In this document: in pieces, positions 47,674-55,974 of the stretch
Numbering within the stretch: position 1 is the stretch's first letter
Layout of the letters: each line of letters starts with the position of its first letter
DNA from: Paracoccaceae bacterium
GTDB lineage: Bacteria > Pseudomonadota > Alphaproteobacteria > Rhodobacterales > Rhodobacteraceae
Assembly: GCA_022843025.1 (NCBI GenBank)
Contig: JALHOL010000004.1
Span: 339,648 to 403,647 of the forward strand
Length of the DNA: 64,000 nt
Reading direction: 5' to 3'
Program-made: the position numbers and the translations under genes
Notes under the pieces: model-generated
Seen by the model: the letters and a program-made list of their open reading frames with translations, nothing else
The model's database searches: none
Told to the model about the DNA's origin: nothing

Positions 47674-47752
47674 GTACTGTATCCGTTACCTATGTATCGG
47701 ATGTAGTACGTTGACGTATCGGTTACAAGGGCATAAGTAACGTATGCAGTAC
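47674..47752. promoter_or_regulatory. Operator array between transposase and DUF6471 gene
   Basis: GTACTGTATCCGTTAC (47674-47689) and GTAACGTATGCAGTAC (47737-47752) are inverted copies matching at 14 of 16 positions, flanking the divergent start region. Between them GTATCGGATG (47694) and GTATCGGTTAC (47717) repeat the core in direct orientation. TTGACG (47711-47716) is a possible -35. Multiple sites suggest cooperative repression, probably by the DUF6471 protein. Confidence 0.5.
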
Positions 47753-47773
47753 TTTTCTTATCACAGGTGATAC

Positions 47774-47980
47774 ATGCCCGAACAAACTGACTGGGAAATG
47801 ATGGCCGCCAACCTCCTAAAGGCCGAACTCAAGCGCAAAGGCGTGACCTACGCCCAACTTGCGGATCTGATCGGAGACAAAGAAGTGAACATCCGCAACA
47901 AGCTGTCGCGTGGGAAGTTCACCGCTGCGTTTCTTTTGCAGTGCCTCTCTGCAGTCGGCGCGAATGATCTGCGGATCTAG
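47774..47980 (+). CDS. DUF6471 small Xre-like regulator
   Basis: 68 residues: WEMMAANLLKAELKRKGVTYAQLADLIGDKEVNIRNKLSRGKFTAAFLLQCLSAVGANDLRI, a DUF6471 / Xre-type helix-turn-helix. Its divergent placement next to a transposase with repeated operator-like sequence suggests it represses transposition. A GGTGAT site is weak. Its stop overlaps the convergent 47977 gene by 4 bases. Confidence 0.72.
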   Translation: MPEQTDWEMMAANLLKAELKRKGVTYAQLADLIGDKEVNIRNKLSRGKFTAAFLLQCLSAVGANDLRI

Positions 47981-48819
47981 TCAGTGTCAGGCAGATCAAT
48001 GACATCGCGAACAGCCTTTATCCGATAGGCTACGGGTTGCCCCGATCTGGTCGCGACATTCACGTCAACAAAGAAGCCCAGTTTGTAAATGTTTCGATCT
48101 CCAGAAAGCATCTCACTCTTGATCCTCTCGCGCGCAAGATCGGATGAATAAACTACAGCAAGCGCCTTGGGGCTTATGTCTTCTATGATGCCCTTTTCCC
48201 CAGTTTTCCCCGCCTCTTTTCTATTCGACTGATAGAATGTCAGAAGTTTGTTTTCATGATCAAAATCAGTTACTTGCGAAATCTCGCGGAACTGCCCTTC
48301 AATCTCATGAACTGCTCGTCTTGCTTCGGAAGTATCAAATTCAATCGCGAACGCGACCTTTTCCCCTTGCTTGGTGTACTTCACAGCCTTGATCGCCGCG
48401 CGCCCATCAGGGTCATTCGCGGTAGACATGACCGTGTCCACGATTTCCGAAAGTTCGCTTTTTGAAGCGTTTGGAATGCGCCCGCCAGGTTTGGAAAACG
48501 CGGATATGCTGCGCCCTACCCTCCGGACAAAGTCAGTGCTGATCATAAGGTGATCAATCGTGGTGATGATTTGCGGGTAAGCCGATGCGATAAGCATCAC
48601 GGCCTCCATGGAGCCTTTTCGGACTTCCTTTACGTATACCTTAACACGCCCGTCTAGATCTGGGTGCTCAGTGCGAATGAACCGTTCAAACTGCCCACCC
48701 AGCCCCGCAAACGTGGCTACAAAATCATGTATCTCAACTGGGTCTTCCAGTTTGAGCGTAACTACAACTGCTGCGCCGCCATCATCCATAAGTTGAGAAT
48801 AAGCATGTAGGGGCATCAT
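47977..48819 (-). CDS. Unknown 280-residue cargo protein
   Basis: Begins at 48819, 15 bases inside the right inverted repeat. The N-terminal half (LKLEDPVEIHDFVATFAGLGGQFERFI ... VKVYVKEVRKGSMEAVMLIASAYPQIITTIDHLMISTDFV) and later blocks (VAFAIEFDTSEARRAVHEIEGQF, LLTFYQSNRKEAGKTGEKGIIEDISPKALAVVYSSDLARERIKSEML) suggest a two-domain alpha/beta protein with a single amphipathic helix, no signal peptide. The KEVRKGSMEAV phrasing recalls uncharacterised mobile-element proteins, but I do not recognise a family. AT-rich codon use. Confidence 0.6.
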   Translation of the reverse strand: MMPLHAYSQLMDDGGAAVVVTLKLEDPVEIHDFVATFAGLGGQFERFIRTEHPDLDGRVKVYVKEVRKGSMEAVMLIASAYPQIITTIDHLMISTDFVRRVGRSISAFSKPGGRIPNASKSELSEIVDTVMSTANDPDGRAAIKAVKYTKQGEKVAFAIEFDTSEARRAVHEIEGQFREISQVTDFDHENKLLTFYQSNRKEAGKTGEKGIIEDISPKALAVVYSSDLARERIKSEMLSGDRNIYKLGFFVDVNVATRSGQPVAYRIKAVRDVIDLPDTD

Positions 48820-48833
48820 CGTGCTAGCCCCTT

Positions 48834-48865
48834 TTTGGCGTTGGTGCGTTTGCTACATAAGGCCG
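48834..48865 (-). repeat. Right terminal inverted repeat
   Basis: Reverse complement of the left repeat over all 32 bases; ends ...CTACATAAGGCCG at the junction with the HNH gene. Confidence 0.9.
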
Positions 48866-48990
48866 CAGATATGGTGGACCATCACCGTCGGCCCGCCCTT
48901 GCAGCCTTTCAACTTTGGCACAAGGTGGTGCAGGCTTTGCGGCACATCCGGGGGAATCGGGCGCAGGCAGATGGGGCAGGTGGGGTTCAT
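48865..48990 (-). pseudogene. HNH endonuclease, 5' half, split by transposon
   Basis: From ATG 48990 leftward: MNPTCPICLRPIPPDVPQ, then SLHHLVPKLKGCKGGP and TVMVHHIC, at which point the inverted repeat begins. Its two CxxC cysteines and the HH of SLHHLVPK are the metal and catalytic marks of a small HNH endonuclease; the rest is at 44640-44803. The reading frame across the junction does not join cleanly with or without GGCC, so excision would not simply restore the gene. Upstream, it diverges from the flavoprotein gene. Confidence 0.8.
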
Positions 48991-49046
48991 GTTGTCCTGT
49001 CACGGCTTTCCGGGCAAAGGATGGCGCAACAGGCGGCGGGGGCAAG

Positions 49047-50192
49047 ATGGATGCGCTGGTGATCGGGGCAGGTCCTGCGGGGCTGATGGCGGCAGAGATG
49101 CTGGCCGCCGCTGGCCGCAAAGTCGTGGTCTGCGAAGCCAAACCCTCAGCCGGGCGCAAGTTCCTGATGGCCGGGAAATCCGGCCTGAACGTGACAAAGG
49201 ACGAACCCCCCGAACCCTTTGCCCGCGCCTATGATGCAGGCTGGCTGGCCCCGATGCTGGCCGAGTTTGGCCCCGAACAGGTGCAGGACTGGTGCCGCGC
49301 GCTGGGCCAAGAGGTGTTTACCGGCTCCTCCGGCCGCGTTTTTCCAGTGTCGATGAAAGGCTCGCCCCTGTTGCGGGCTTGGCTCACCCGCCTTGGCAGC
49401 GCAGGGGTGGAGTTGCGCCTGCGCTGGCGCTGGACGGGCTTCGAAGGTGACGTATGGCAGTTCGACACGCCGGATGGTCTGGCCATCCTGTCCCCCCGCG
49501 TCGTGGTGCTGGCGCTGGGCGGGGCAAGCTGGGCGCGGCTGGGATCAGATGCAGCCTGGGTGCCGTGGCTGCGCGACAAGGGAGTGGAGATCGCCCCGTT
49601 CAAACCAGCCAACATGGGATTCTCGGTCAACTGGTCCCCCCATATGGCAAAACATTTCGGCCAACCAGTGAAGGGGGTGGCCCTGATCGCCGGGGCGCGG
49701 CGGGAACGGGGGGAATTCGTGCTGTCCGCCCACGGCATTGAAGGTGGCGGCATCTATGCCATCAGCCGCGATCTGCGCGACGGCGCGACGCTCCACCTTG
49801 ACCTGATGCCCGATGTCCCGGCGTGTGAGGTTGAGGCGCGCCTTGCCCGCATGAAACCGGGCGAAACCCTCGCCAATCGCCTGCGCAAGCTGGGCCTGTC
49901 CCCCGTCATCGTGGCGCTGGTGATGGAGTTCGGCCGTACTTTGCCGTTGATGACGGCCATCAAGGCGCTGCCCATTCCGCTGACCGGCCCCCGTCCGATG
50001 GACGAAGCCATCTCCACCGCAGGTGGCATCACCCGCGCTGCCCTGACCGATGATCTGGAACTGCGCGCCCTGCCGGGCGTCTTTGCCTGCGGCGAGATGC
50101 TGGATTGGGAGGCCCCCACAGGAGGCTACCTTCTTACCGGGTGCTGGGCCACCGGGCGCTGGGCCGGGCGGGCGGCTGCGGTCAAAGAATAG
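49047..50192 (+). CDS. FAD-dependent oxidoreductase (TIGR03862/HI0933-like flavoprotein)
   Basis: 381 residues. The N-terminal dinucleotide fold VIGAGPAGLMAAEMLAAAGRKVVVCEAKP binds FAD, followed by GRKFLMAGKSGLNVTKDEP and, near the end, GVFACGEMLDWEAPTGGYLLTGCWATGRWAGRAA, the C-terminal FAD contact. This is the HI0933-like flavoprotein family; physiological substrate unknown. Start MDALVIGAGPAG at 49047 has GCGGGGG upstream; longer frame crosses the transposon junction. Confidence 0.82.
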   Translation: MDALVIGAGPAGLMAAEMLAAAGRKVVVCEAKPSAGRKFLMAGKSGLNVTKDEPPEPFARAYDAGWLAPMLAEFGPEQVQDWCRALGQEVFTGSSGRVFPVSMKGSPLLRAWLTRLGSAGVELRLRWRWTGFEGDVWQFDTPDGLAILSPRVVVLALGGASWARLGSDAAWVPWLRDKGVEIAPFKPANMGFSVNWSPHMAKHFGQPVKGVALIAGARRERGEFVLSAHGIEGGGIYAISRDLRDGATLHLDLMPDVPACEVEARLARMKPGETLANRLRKLGLSPVIVALVMEFGRTLPLMTAIKALPIPLTGPRPMDEAISTAGGITRAALTDDLELRALPGVFACGEMLDWEAPTGGYLLTGCWATGRWAGRAAAVKE

Positions 50193-50282
50193 GGGGGGCC
50201 GTCTGCCCCCCTCAGCGCGTGCCGCGCCTCACCCCCCGAGGATATTTGCCGCAGAGAAGATAGGGCAGACCGGAAATCCGCC

Positions 50283-51728
50283 CTATCCGTGCTTCACCAT
50301 CACATGCCGGACGACGGTATAATCTTCCAGTGCGTAGGCGCTCATATCCTTGCCATAGCCGGATTGCTTCAACCCGCCATGAGGCATCTCATTGACCAGC
50401 ATGAAATGCGTGTTGATCCATGTGCAGCCATAGCGCAGCCGCGCCGCCGTCGCCATCGCGCGGCCAACGTCCTTGGTCCAGACCGATGACGCAAGGCCAT
50501 AGTCGCTGTCATTTGCCCAGCCCACCGCGGTATCCACATCGGAAAACGGAGTGATGGAAACCACTGGACCGAACACTTCGCGCCGGACGATTTCATCCTC
50601 TTGCCGGGCCCCGGCGATGACGGTGGGGCGATAGTAGTACCCCTGATCCATCACCGCGCCGCCGGTCGTCACCTCGACATGGTTCAACTCCCGTGCGCGG
50701 TTCACGAAACTCGCCACCCGGTCGCGCTGACGCAGGCTGATCAGGGGGCCGATTTCATTCGTGCTGTCATCGTCATTGGCCAGTGCAATAGAGGAGACGG
50801 CAGAGGTAAGATCGGCGACCAGCCGATCATAAACCTTCTTGCCCGCATAGATGCGGCAGGCCGCGGTGCAATCCTGCCCTGCGTTGTAATAGCCAAAGGC
50901 GCGCAGGCCTTCGACCACCTCACCCACATCGGCATCATCGAACACCAGAACGGGCGCCTTGCCGCCCAGTTCCAGATGCGTGCGCTTCACTGTTTTCGCG
51001 GCAGCATCCAGCATCTTCTTGCCCGTTGCGACATCGCCAGTCAGGCTGATCATGTCCACCAACGGATGGTTGATCAGATAGCTGCCCACCGTCTGCCCTC
51101 GCCCGGCCACGATGTTCACTACGCCTTCGGGCAGTTCTTCAGCCAAAATCCGCGCCATCTTCAGCGCGGTCAGCGGTGTCTGTTCCGATGGTTTGAACAC
51201 CACCGTATTGCCGCCCCCGACCGCAGGCCCCAGCTTCCACGCCATCATCATCAGCGGATAATTCCACGGCGCGATGGAGGCGATCACCCCCACCGGATCA
51301 CGGCGGATCATGCTGGTATGGCCTGCCAGATATTCCCCCGCCACCGCGCCGTGCTGACAGCGCACTGCGCCCGCAAAGAACCGATAGCAATCGACAATCG
51401 CCGGAATCTCATCATTCCGCGCGGCATTGATCGGCTTGCCGCAGTTCAACGCCTCCAGCGCGGCAAAGCTGTCGGCCTCGGCCTCGATCCGGTCTGCGAT
51501 CCGCAGCAGCGCCGCCGACCGTTCGCCTGGGGTGGTGCGGGACCATGTTTCAAACGCCTTGCGCGCGGCGGCCACCGCCCGGTCGACCTGCGCGGTCGAT
51601 GCCTCTGGCACCTCAAGGATCAGGCCCCCGGTACGCGGGTTCAAGATCTGCTCGCGCGCTTCCTGCCCGGCCTCGAATGCCGATCCGATCAGAAGCTGCG
51701 TGTCGATGGTCATGTGGACGCTGTCCAT
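50283..51728 (-). CDS. Aminobutyraldehyde dehydrogenase
   Basis: 481 residues of the aldehyde dehydrogenase superfamily: catalytic Glu in [17 protein letters not shown] and catalytic Cys in [19 protein letters not shown], with NAD contacts in [35 protein letters not shown]. The pattern fits gamma-aminobutyraldehyde (PuuC/PatD-like) enzymes, which oxidise the putrescine catabolite. Start ATG 51728 has GGAGG at good distance. Last gene of a polyamine uptake operon, 15 bases after the permease. Confidence 0.85.
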   Translation of the reverse strand: MDSVHMTIDTQLLIGSAFEAGQEAREQILNPRTGGLILEVPEASTAQVDRAVAAARKAFETWSRTTPGERSAALLRIADRIEAEADSFAALEALNCGKPINAARNDEIPAIVDCYRFFAGAVRCQHGAVAGEYLAGHTSMIRRDPVGVIASIAPWNYPLMMMAWKLGPAVGGGNTVVFKPSEQTPLTALKMARILAEELPEGVVNIVAGRGQTVGSYLINHPLVDMISLTGDVATGKKMLDAAAKTVKRTHLELGGKAPVLVFDDADVGEVVEGLRAFGYYNAGQDCTAACRIYAGKKVYDRLVADLTSAVSSIALANDDDSTNEIGPLISLRQRDRVASFVNRARELNHVEVTTGGAVMDQGYYYRPTVIAGARQEDEIVRREVFGPVVSITPFSDVDTAVGWANDSDYGLASSVWTKDVGRAMATAARLRYGCTWINTHFMLVNEMPHGGLKQSGYGKDMSAYALEDYTVVRHVMVKHG

Positions 51729-51742
51729 GGGAACCTCCCTGT

Positions 51743-52549
51743 TCATTTGCCCGTGCCGGCCGTCTCGGATCCGCCACGGGTCAGGTAAAAGGCGATAAGG
51801 ATGGGAACGACGGTGGCTGCGAACACCACAATGGCAACCACATTGGTCACCGGGCGTTGCCGGGGGCGGACCAGTTCCTGCAACATCCAGATGGGCAGGG
51901 TGCTTTGCTGGCCTGCGGTAAAGGTGGTGACGATCACCTCATCGAACGACAGCGCGAATGCCAGCATCCCGCCCGCCAGAAGGGCCGTGCCAAGGTTCGG
52001 CAGCAGCACATAACGGAAGGTCTGGAAGCTGTTGGCGCCAAGGTCTGCCGATGCTTCAAGGATACCACCCGACAGGCGGCGGAAGCGGGCGACCGCGTTG
52101 TTATAGACGATCACGATGCAAAAGGTCGCGTGGCCAAGGATGATGGTCCAGGTCGAAAACGGGATATCCATGATGGAAAAAGCCGACCGCAGCGACATCC
52201 CTGTGATAACGCCGGGCAAGGCGATGGGCAGGATGATCAGCAGGCTGATCTGTTCGCGCCCAAAGAACGACGCCCGCGCCATCGCGGCAGAAACCAGCGT
52301 GCCAAGGATCATCGCCACAAAGGTCGCAATCGTTGCCACCCAGAGCGAAAGGTAAAGCGGCGGCCAGATATCTTCGCGGTTCCAGGCCACGCCGAACCAT
52401 TGCGTCGTCAGGCCGGGGGGCGGGAATTCGTAACTCTTGTCCTCGGTCGTGAAGGCATAAAGGAAGATCAGCAGGATCGGCAGATGCAGGAACAGAAGCC
52501 CGCCCACAGCGGCGATCTTCAATCCCCATGAGGCGCGGTCAGAGTGCAT
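51743..52549 (-). CDS. Polyamine ABC transporter permease (PotC/PotI-like)
   Basis: 268 residues, six membrane segments, EAA-type loop [21 protein letters not shown] (about 163-183). It is the second permease of a PotABCD-type polyamine importer. Overlaps the preceding permease by 11 bases. Confidence 0.88.
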   Translation of the reverse strand: MHSDRASWGLKIAAVGGLLFLHLPILLIFLYAFTTEDKSYEFPPPGLTTQWFGVAWNREDIWPPLYLSLWVATIATFVAMILGTLVSAAMARASFFGREQISLLIILPIALPGVITGMSLRSAFSIMDIPFSTWTIILGHATFCIVIVYNNAVARFRRLSGGILEASADLGANSFQTFRYVLLPNLGTALLAGGMLAFALSFDEVIVTTFTAGQQSTLPIWMLQELVRPRQRPVTNVVAIVVFAATVVPILIAFYLTRGGSETAGTGK

Positions 52550-53480
52550 CGAACGCCCCCTTCCGTTTCGCGATGGTCAGGTAGATCAGCATGATCACAA
52601 TGGGGACCACGGCGAAGGCGGCGGCCAGCGGGATGTTCCCGGCGGTGCCCTGCAACTGATAAACCGCCAACCCGATGAAGCGGGCCGAGGTGCCAACGAT
52701 CTGCGGGATGATGTAGTCGCCCATGGTGAGCGAGAAGGTAAAGATCGACCCCGCGATCACCCCCGGCATGGCAAGGGGCAAGATCACCGTGCGGAAAGTC
52801 TGCGCCCGCGATGCCCCAAGGTCCGCCGATGCCTCCAGCATCGATGTCGGCACGCGTTCCAGCGCCGCCTGCATGGGCAGGATCATGTAGGGCAGCCATA
52901 CATAGACAAAGACGATAAAGGTGCCCATCGGGCTGGTGGAAAGGCTGTTCCCGCCAATGCCGGGAATGGCCAAAATTGCGTTCAGGATCATCGACAAACC
53001 CACCCCGTCCGCCGCCCAGGTGATAATCCCTTCCTTCGCAAGGATCAGTTTCCAGGCATAGACCTTGACCAGATACGACGACCACAGCGGCAGCATGACG
53101 CCCAGATAGAACACCGCCTTCCACTTCCCCCGTGCGAAACGGGCCGCGTAATAGGCGATGGGAAAGGCGATCAGCGCGCAGCCGATGGTGACAGCGGCCG
53201 ACATCAGCAGCGTGCGCAGGATGATATCCATGTTCTGCGCCCGAAACAGTTCGGCATAGGTTTTCAGGGTGAATTCTTCTTTCACCACCCCCGAAAACTC
53301 ATCAATCGAATAGAAACTCTGCAACAGCAGCGCGAACAGCGACCCCAGATAGACGACGCCCAGCCACAGCAAGGGCGGCGTCAGCAGCACCGCCAGCAGC
53401 ACCCTTGGGTGCCGCCAGAACAGGGCGGTCAGCCTGTCGGCAATGCCCCGTTCGGGCAGGATGGCAGGGGCGTCGCTCAT
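52539..53480 (-). CDS. Polyamine ABC transporter permease (PotB/PotH-like)
   Basis: 313 residues. An N-terminal cytoplasmic tail, six membrane segments, and the loop [25 protein letters not shown] that docks on the ATPase. Overlaps the ATPase gene by 4 bases. Confidence 0.88.
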   Translation of the reverse strand: MSDAPAILPERGIADRLTALFWRHPRVLLAVLLTPPLLWLGVVYLGSLFALLLQSFYSIDEFSGVVKEEFTLKTYAELFRAQNMDIILRTLLMSAAVTIGCALIAFPIAYYAARFARGKWKAVFYLGVMLPLWSSYLVKVYAWKLILAKEGIITWAADGVGLSMILNAILAIPGIGGNSLSTSPMGTFIVFVYVWLPYMILPMQAALERVPTSMLEASADLGASRAQTFRTVILPLAMPGVIAGSIFTFSLTMGDYIIPQIVGTSARFIGLAVYQLQGTAGNIPLAAAFAVVPIVIMLIYLTIAKRKGAFDAL

Positions 53481-54481
53481 GCCTCATCCATCACATGCAG
53501 AGCGGAGGGTTCAAAAGACAAACCAACCGTCGTACCGGGTTCGGGCAGGGGCTGGCCTGCAGGCATCAGGGCTGCAACCTCGGTGCCATGCAGAACCACC
53601 GAAATACGGCTTCCCGCCCCCAGATAACGGATAGAGGTCACGGTTCCCGCCAGTGCGACCCCATCCGCAGGGGTCAGTCGCAGCGCTTCGGGCCGCAGCG
53701 AAGACCACTTCGGAGGCCCGCCGAAGGCGCGGGTCACTTCGGGTGACAGCACGTTGGACGATCCCACGAAATCCGCGACGAAACGGGTGCGCGGGCGAGC
53801 GTACACTTCGGAGGGCGTGCCGATCTGCGCGATCTTGCCTTCGTTGAAAACGGCAAGGCTGTCGGCCATGCTCAGCGCTTCGCCCTGATCATGGGTCACG
53901 AAAACAAAGGTAATGCCCAGCCGTGTTTGCAGGGCCTTCAATTCATCCTGCATCGCCTCGCGCAGCTTCAGGTCCAGCGCGCCAAGTGGTTCATCCAGCA
54001 GCAACACCTTGGGTTCATTCACCAAAGCCCGCGCCAGCGCCACGCGCTGCCTTTGCCCGCCCGAAAGCTGCGCGGGCTTGCGGTCGCCATAGCCATCCAG
54101 CTTGACCAGCGACAACATCTCTTCGGCGCGGCTTTCGCGGCTGCGGCGGTCGATGCCTTTCACCATCAGGCCATAGGCCACGTTGTCGCGCACGTTCATA
54201 TGCGGAAACAGAGCGTAATCCTGAAACACGGTGTTCACGTTGCGCCGGTTGGGGGGGATGTCGCTTACATCCTGCCCGAAGATGCGGATCGCCCCGCCCG
54301 TCGGCTTTTCAAACCCTGAAATCAGCCGCAGGCAGGTGGTCTTGCCGGAACCGGACGGGCCAAGCATGGCAAAGAACGACCCTTCCGCGATGGTCAGATC
54401 AACGCCATCCACTGCCCGCACCGGGGCAGAGGGTGTGCCAAAATGGCGCGAAACGTTCTGGAATTCGACGGCAGCTGTCAT
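53477..54481 (-). CDS. Polyamine ABC transporter ATPase (PotA/PotG-like)
   Basis: 334 residues: Walker A GPSGSGKTT (about 39-47), FQDYALFPHM, LSGGQRQRVALARAL, VLLLDEPLGALD, VTHDQGEAL, then a TOBE domain. Energises polyamine import with the two permeases. In the same leftward transcript as the binding-protein gene, separated by a hairpin. Confidence 0.92.
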   Translation of the reverse strand: MTAAVEFQNVSRHFGTPSAPVRAVDGVDLTIAEGSFFAMLGPSGSGKTTCLRLISGFEKPTGGAIRIFGQDVSDIPPNRRNVNTVFQDYALFPHMNVRDNVAYGLMVKGIDRRSRESRAEEMLSLVKLDGYGDRKPAQLSGGQRQRVALARALVNEPKVLLLDEPLGALDLKLREAMQDELKALQTRLGITFVFVTHDQGEALSMADSLAVFNEGKIAQIGTPSEVYARPRTRFVADFVGSSNVLSPEVTRAFGGPPKWSSLRPEALRLTPADGVALAGTVTSIRYLGAGSRISVVLHGTEVAALMPAGQPLPEPGTTVGLSFEPSALHVMDEA

Positions 54482-54512
54482 TCAGGGCACCGGACAGGGA
54501 AAAGAAATTCGT

Positions 54513-54536
54513 GGGTGCGCGCAAAGGCGCGCACCC
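54513..54536 (-). other. Intercistronic hairpin between binding protein and ATPase genes
   Basis: Perfect 10-bp GC stem GGGTGCGCGC (54513-54522) / GCGCGCACCC (54527-54536), 4-nt loop, followed on the minus strand by a broken T-run (ACGAATTTCTTTT). Likely stabilises the binding-protein message and reduces read-through to the transporter genes. Confidence 0.55.
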
Positions 54537-54558
54537 CATCTGTTGCGATGGAAACCGA

Positions 54559-55722
54559 TCAGCGGCCGCCGATCACGCCGATATAGTCAGAGACCCAGCG
54601 GTAATAGGGCACGCAGGTATCTTCGCCCTGCGAACAGTCAGCAACCGGGGTGGTCCAGAAGCGGATCTTGTCGAAATCATCCAGACCGTTGGCGGTGCAG
54701 CCTTCTGCTGTCTGCATCCCGCGGCCATCGGTGCAGGCGGCGGGAACCGACGGGTTCGCCCCGAACCAGACCGACAGGTCGGATTGCAAGTTCGACGACA
54801 GCTGATGTTCGAACCACATATAGGCGCAATTCGGATGCTCGCTGTCGACGTGCAGCATGGTTGTATCGGCCCAGCCCGTCGCACCTTCCTGCGGGATGGT
54901 CGAGGCGACAGGCGCCCCCCCGGCCTTCAGAAGGTTCACCTGGAACGGCCACGACCCCGAGGCGACAACGCCCTCATTCTTGAAATCGTCGATCTGGATA
55001 AAGGCGTCATGCCAGTAGCGGCTGACGATTTCGCGCTGCCCGCGCAGCAGGTCAAGCGCGGCCTTGTACTGATCTTCGTTCAGTTCATAGGGCGAGGTGA
55101 TGCCCAGTTCCGGCTTGTGGAACATCAGGTACTGCGCGGCGTCGGCCACGTGGATCGGGCCGTCATAGGCCTGCACCCTGCCCTTGTTGGATTGGCCATC
55201 GGGCAGGTTTTGTTCTTCGAAAACGACGTTCCACGAGGTCGGCGGTTCCTTGAACACCTCGGTATTGTACATCAACACGTTCGGCCCCCACATGTAGGGG
55301 ACGCCATAATGCTTGCCGTCCACGACATACCAAGGTGCGTTCTGAAGACGCGGGTCTATGGTGCCCCAGGACGGGATCAGCGCAGTGTTGATCTCCTGCA
55401 CGCGGTCGCCCGCGATCAGGCGAAGCGAAGCGTCACCCGATGCAGTAACAAGGTCAAAGCCGCCTTCGTTCATAAGGGCGACCATCTCATCCGAGGTGTT
55501 GGCGGTTTTGACGCTGACCTTGCAGCCGCTGGATGCCTCGAACTTCGTTACCCAGTCAAAGGCCGGATCGGTTTCGCCGCGTTCCACATAGCCTGCCCAG
55601 GCAACGATGGAGAGTTCGCCTTCCCCCGGGCCAACCTCGGTCATCTGGGCCAAGGCGGGGGTGACGGCGACGATCAGGCCAAGCGCCGTGGTGGCGGTCA
55701 GTTTCAGTGTCTTGAGTGTCAT
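54559..55722 (-). CDS. Polyamine-binding protein (PotD/PotF-like)
   Basis: 387 residues with signal peptide MTLKTLKLTATTALGLIVAVTPALA. LSIVAWAGYVERGETDPAFDWVTKFEASSGCKV opens the mature fold of spermidine/putrescine-binding proteins, and VPYMWGPNVLMYNTEVF is the cleft segment. Two C-terminal Cys pairs (ACTDGRGMQTAEGC; DCSQGEDTC) may form disulfides. First gene of the operon; the longer frame to 55752 is rejected on signal-peptide grounds. Confidence 0.9.
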   Translation of the reverse strand: MTLKTLKLTATTALGLIVAVTPALAQMTEVGPGEGELSIVAWAGYVERGETDPAFDWVTKFEASSGCKVSVKTANTSDEMVALMNEGGFDLVTASGDASLRLIAGDRVQEINTALIPSWGTIDPRLQNAPWYVVDGKHYGVPYMWGPNVLMYNTEVFKEPPTSWNVVFEEQNLPDGQSNKGRVQAYDGPIHVADAAQYLMFHKPELGITSPYELNEDQYKAALDLLRGQREIVSRYWHDAFIQIDDFKNEGVVASGSWPFQVNLLKAGGAPVASTIPQEGATGWADTTMLHVDSEHPNCAYMWFEHQLSSNLQSDLSVWFGANPSVPAACTDGRGMQTAEGCTANGLDDFDKIRFWTTPVADCSQGEDTCVPYYRWVSDYIGVIGGR

Positions 55723-55974
55723 GCTGAAAATCTCCCTGTGACAGTGCCGCATGCGTTGGACCGCAGGCGCGGACAGCCGGTTTACCGGTCATGGAAGCGA
55801 ACGGTATTCACCTGCCGCCAATTCGCAATATCAAAACGCTGATGGGTGCATTCGGTTTTTCCGATGGCTCGACCGGAAAATGCCCGTTCAGCGGGCAGTG
55901 CAGACGCCTGTGCAGCAAATGGTATGCACGCAGCGCACGCTGGGCCGGAGTTTCGTTAACCAAGTGGTAAGGGT
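55723..55974 (-). other. Intergenic region before the polyamine operon
   Basis: About 250 bases between the LysR gene and the binding-protein start. TGCCCG (55881-55886) / CGGGCA (55892-55897), followed leftward by TTTTCC, forms a weak terminator for lysR; TTTTCCG/CGGAAAA arms flank a further loop at 55858-55880. No ORF is credible here. Confidence 0.4.

Larger units (their letters stand above)
44799..48865. mobile_element. IS1595-family transposon with cargo, inserted in an HNH gene
   Basis: A segment of about 4.06 kb bounded by 32-bp perfect inverted repeats (44799-44830; 48834-48865). It carries an IS1595-type transposase (46714-47670), a divergent DUF6471 gene, an NYN-domain gene, several small ORFs, a 280-residue unknown protein, and structured non-coding stretches. 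The two flanks together rebuild an HNH endonuclease gene, proving insertion. GGCC abuts both ends and, being palindromic, may be a 4-bp target duplication or part of the repeats; the 8-bp duplication usual for IS1595 is not seen. Cargo is visibly more AT-rich than the host. Confidence 0.8.

Noticed and set aside
44791..48873. 8-bp target-site duplication expected for IS1595
   Set aside because: The flanks (TTCCGGCC and GGCCGCAG) are not direct repeats; only the palindromic GGCC is common.
48821..49234. Plus-strand frame MLAPFWRWCVCYIRP...
   Set aside because: Chimeric frame across the right inverted repeat and antisense to the HNH 5' half; CVCYIRP is also encoded by the left repeat.
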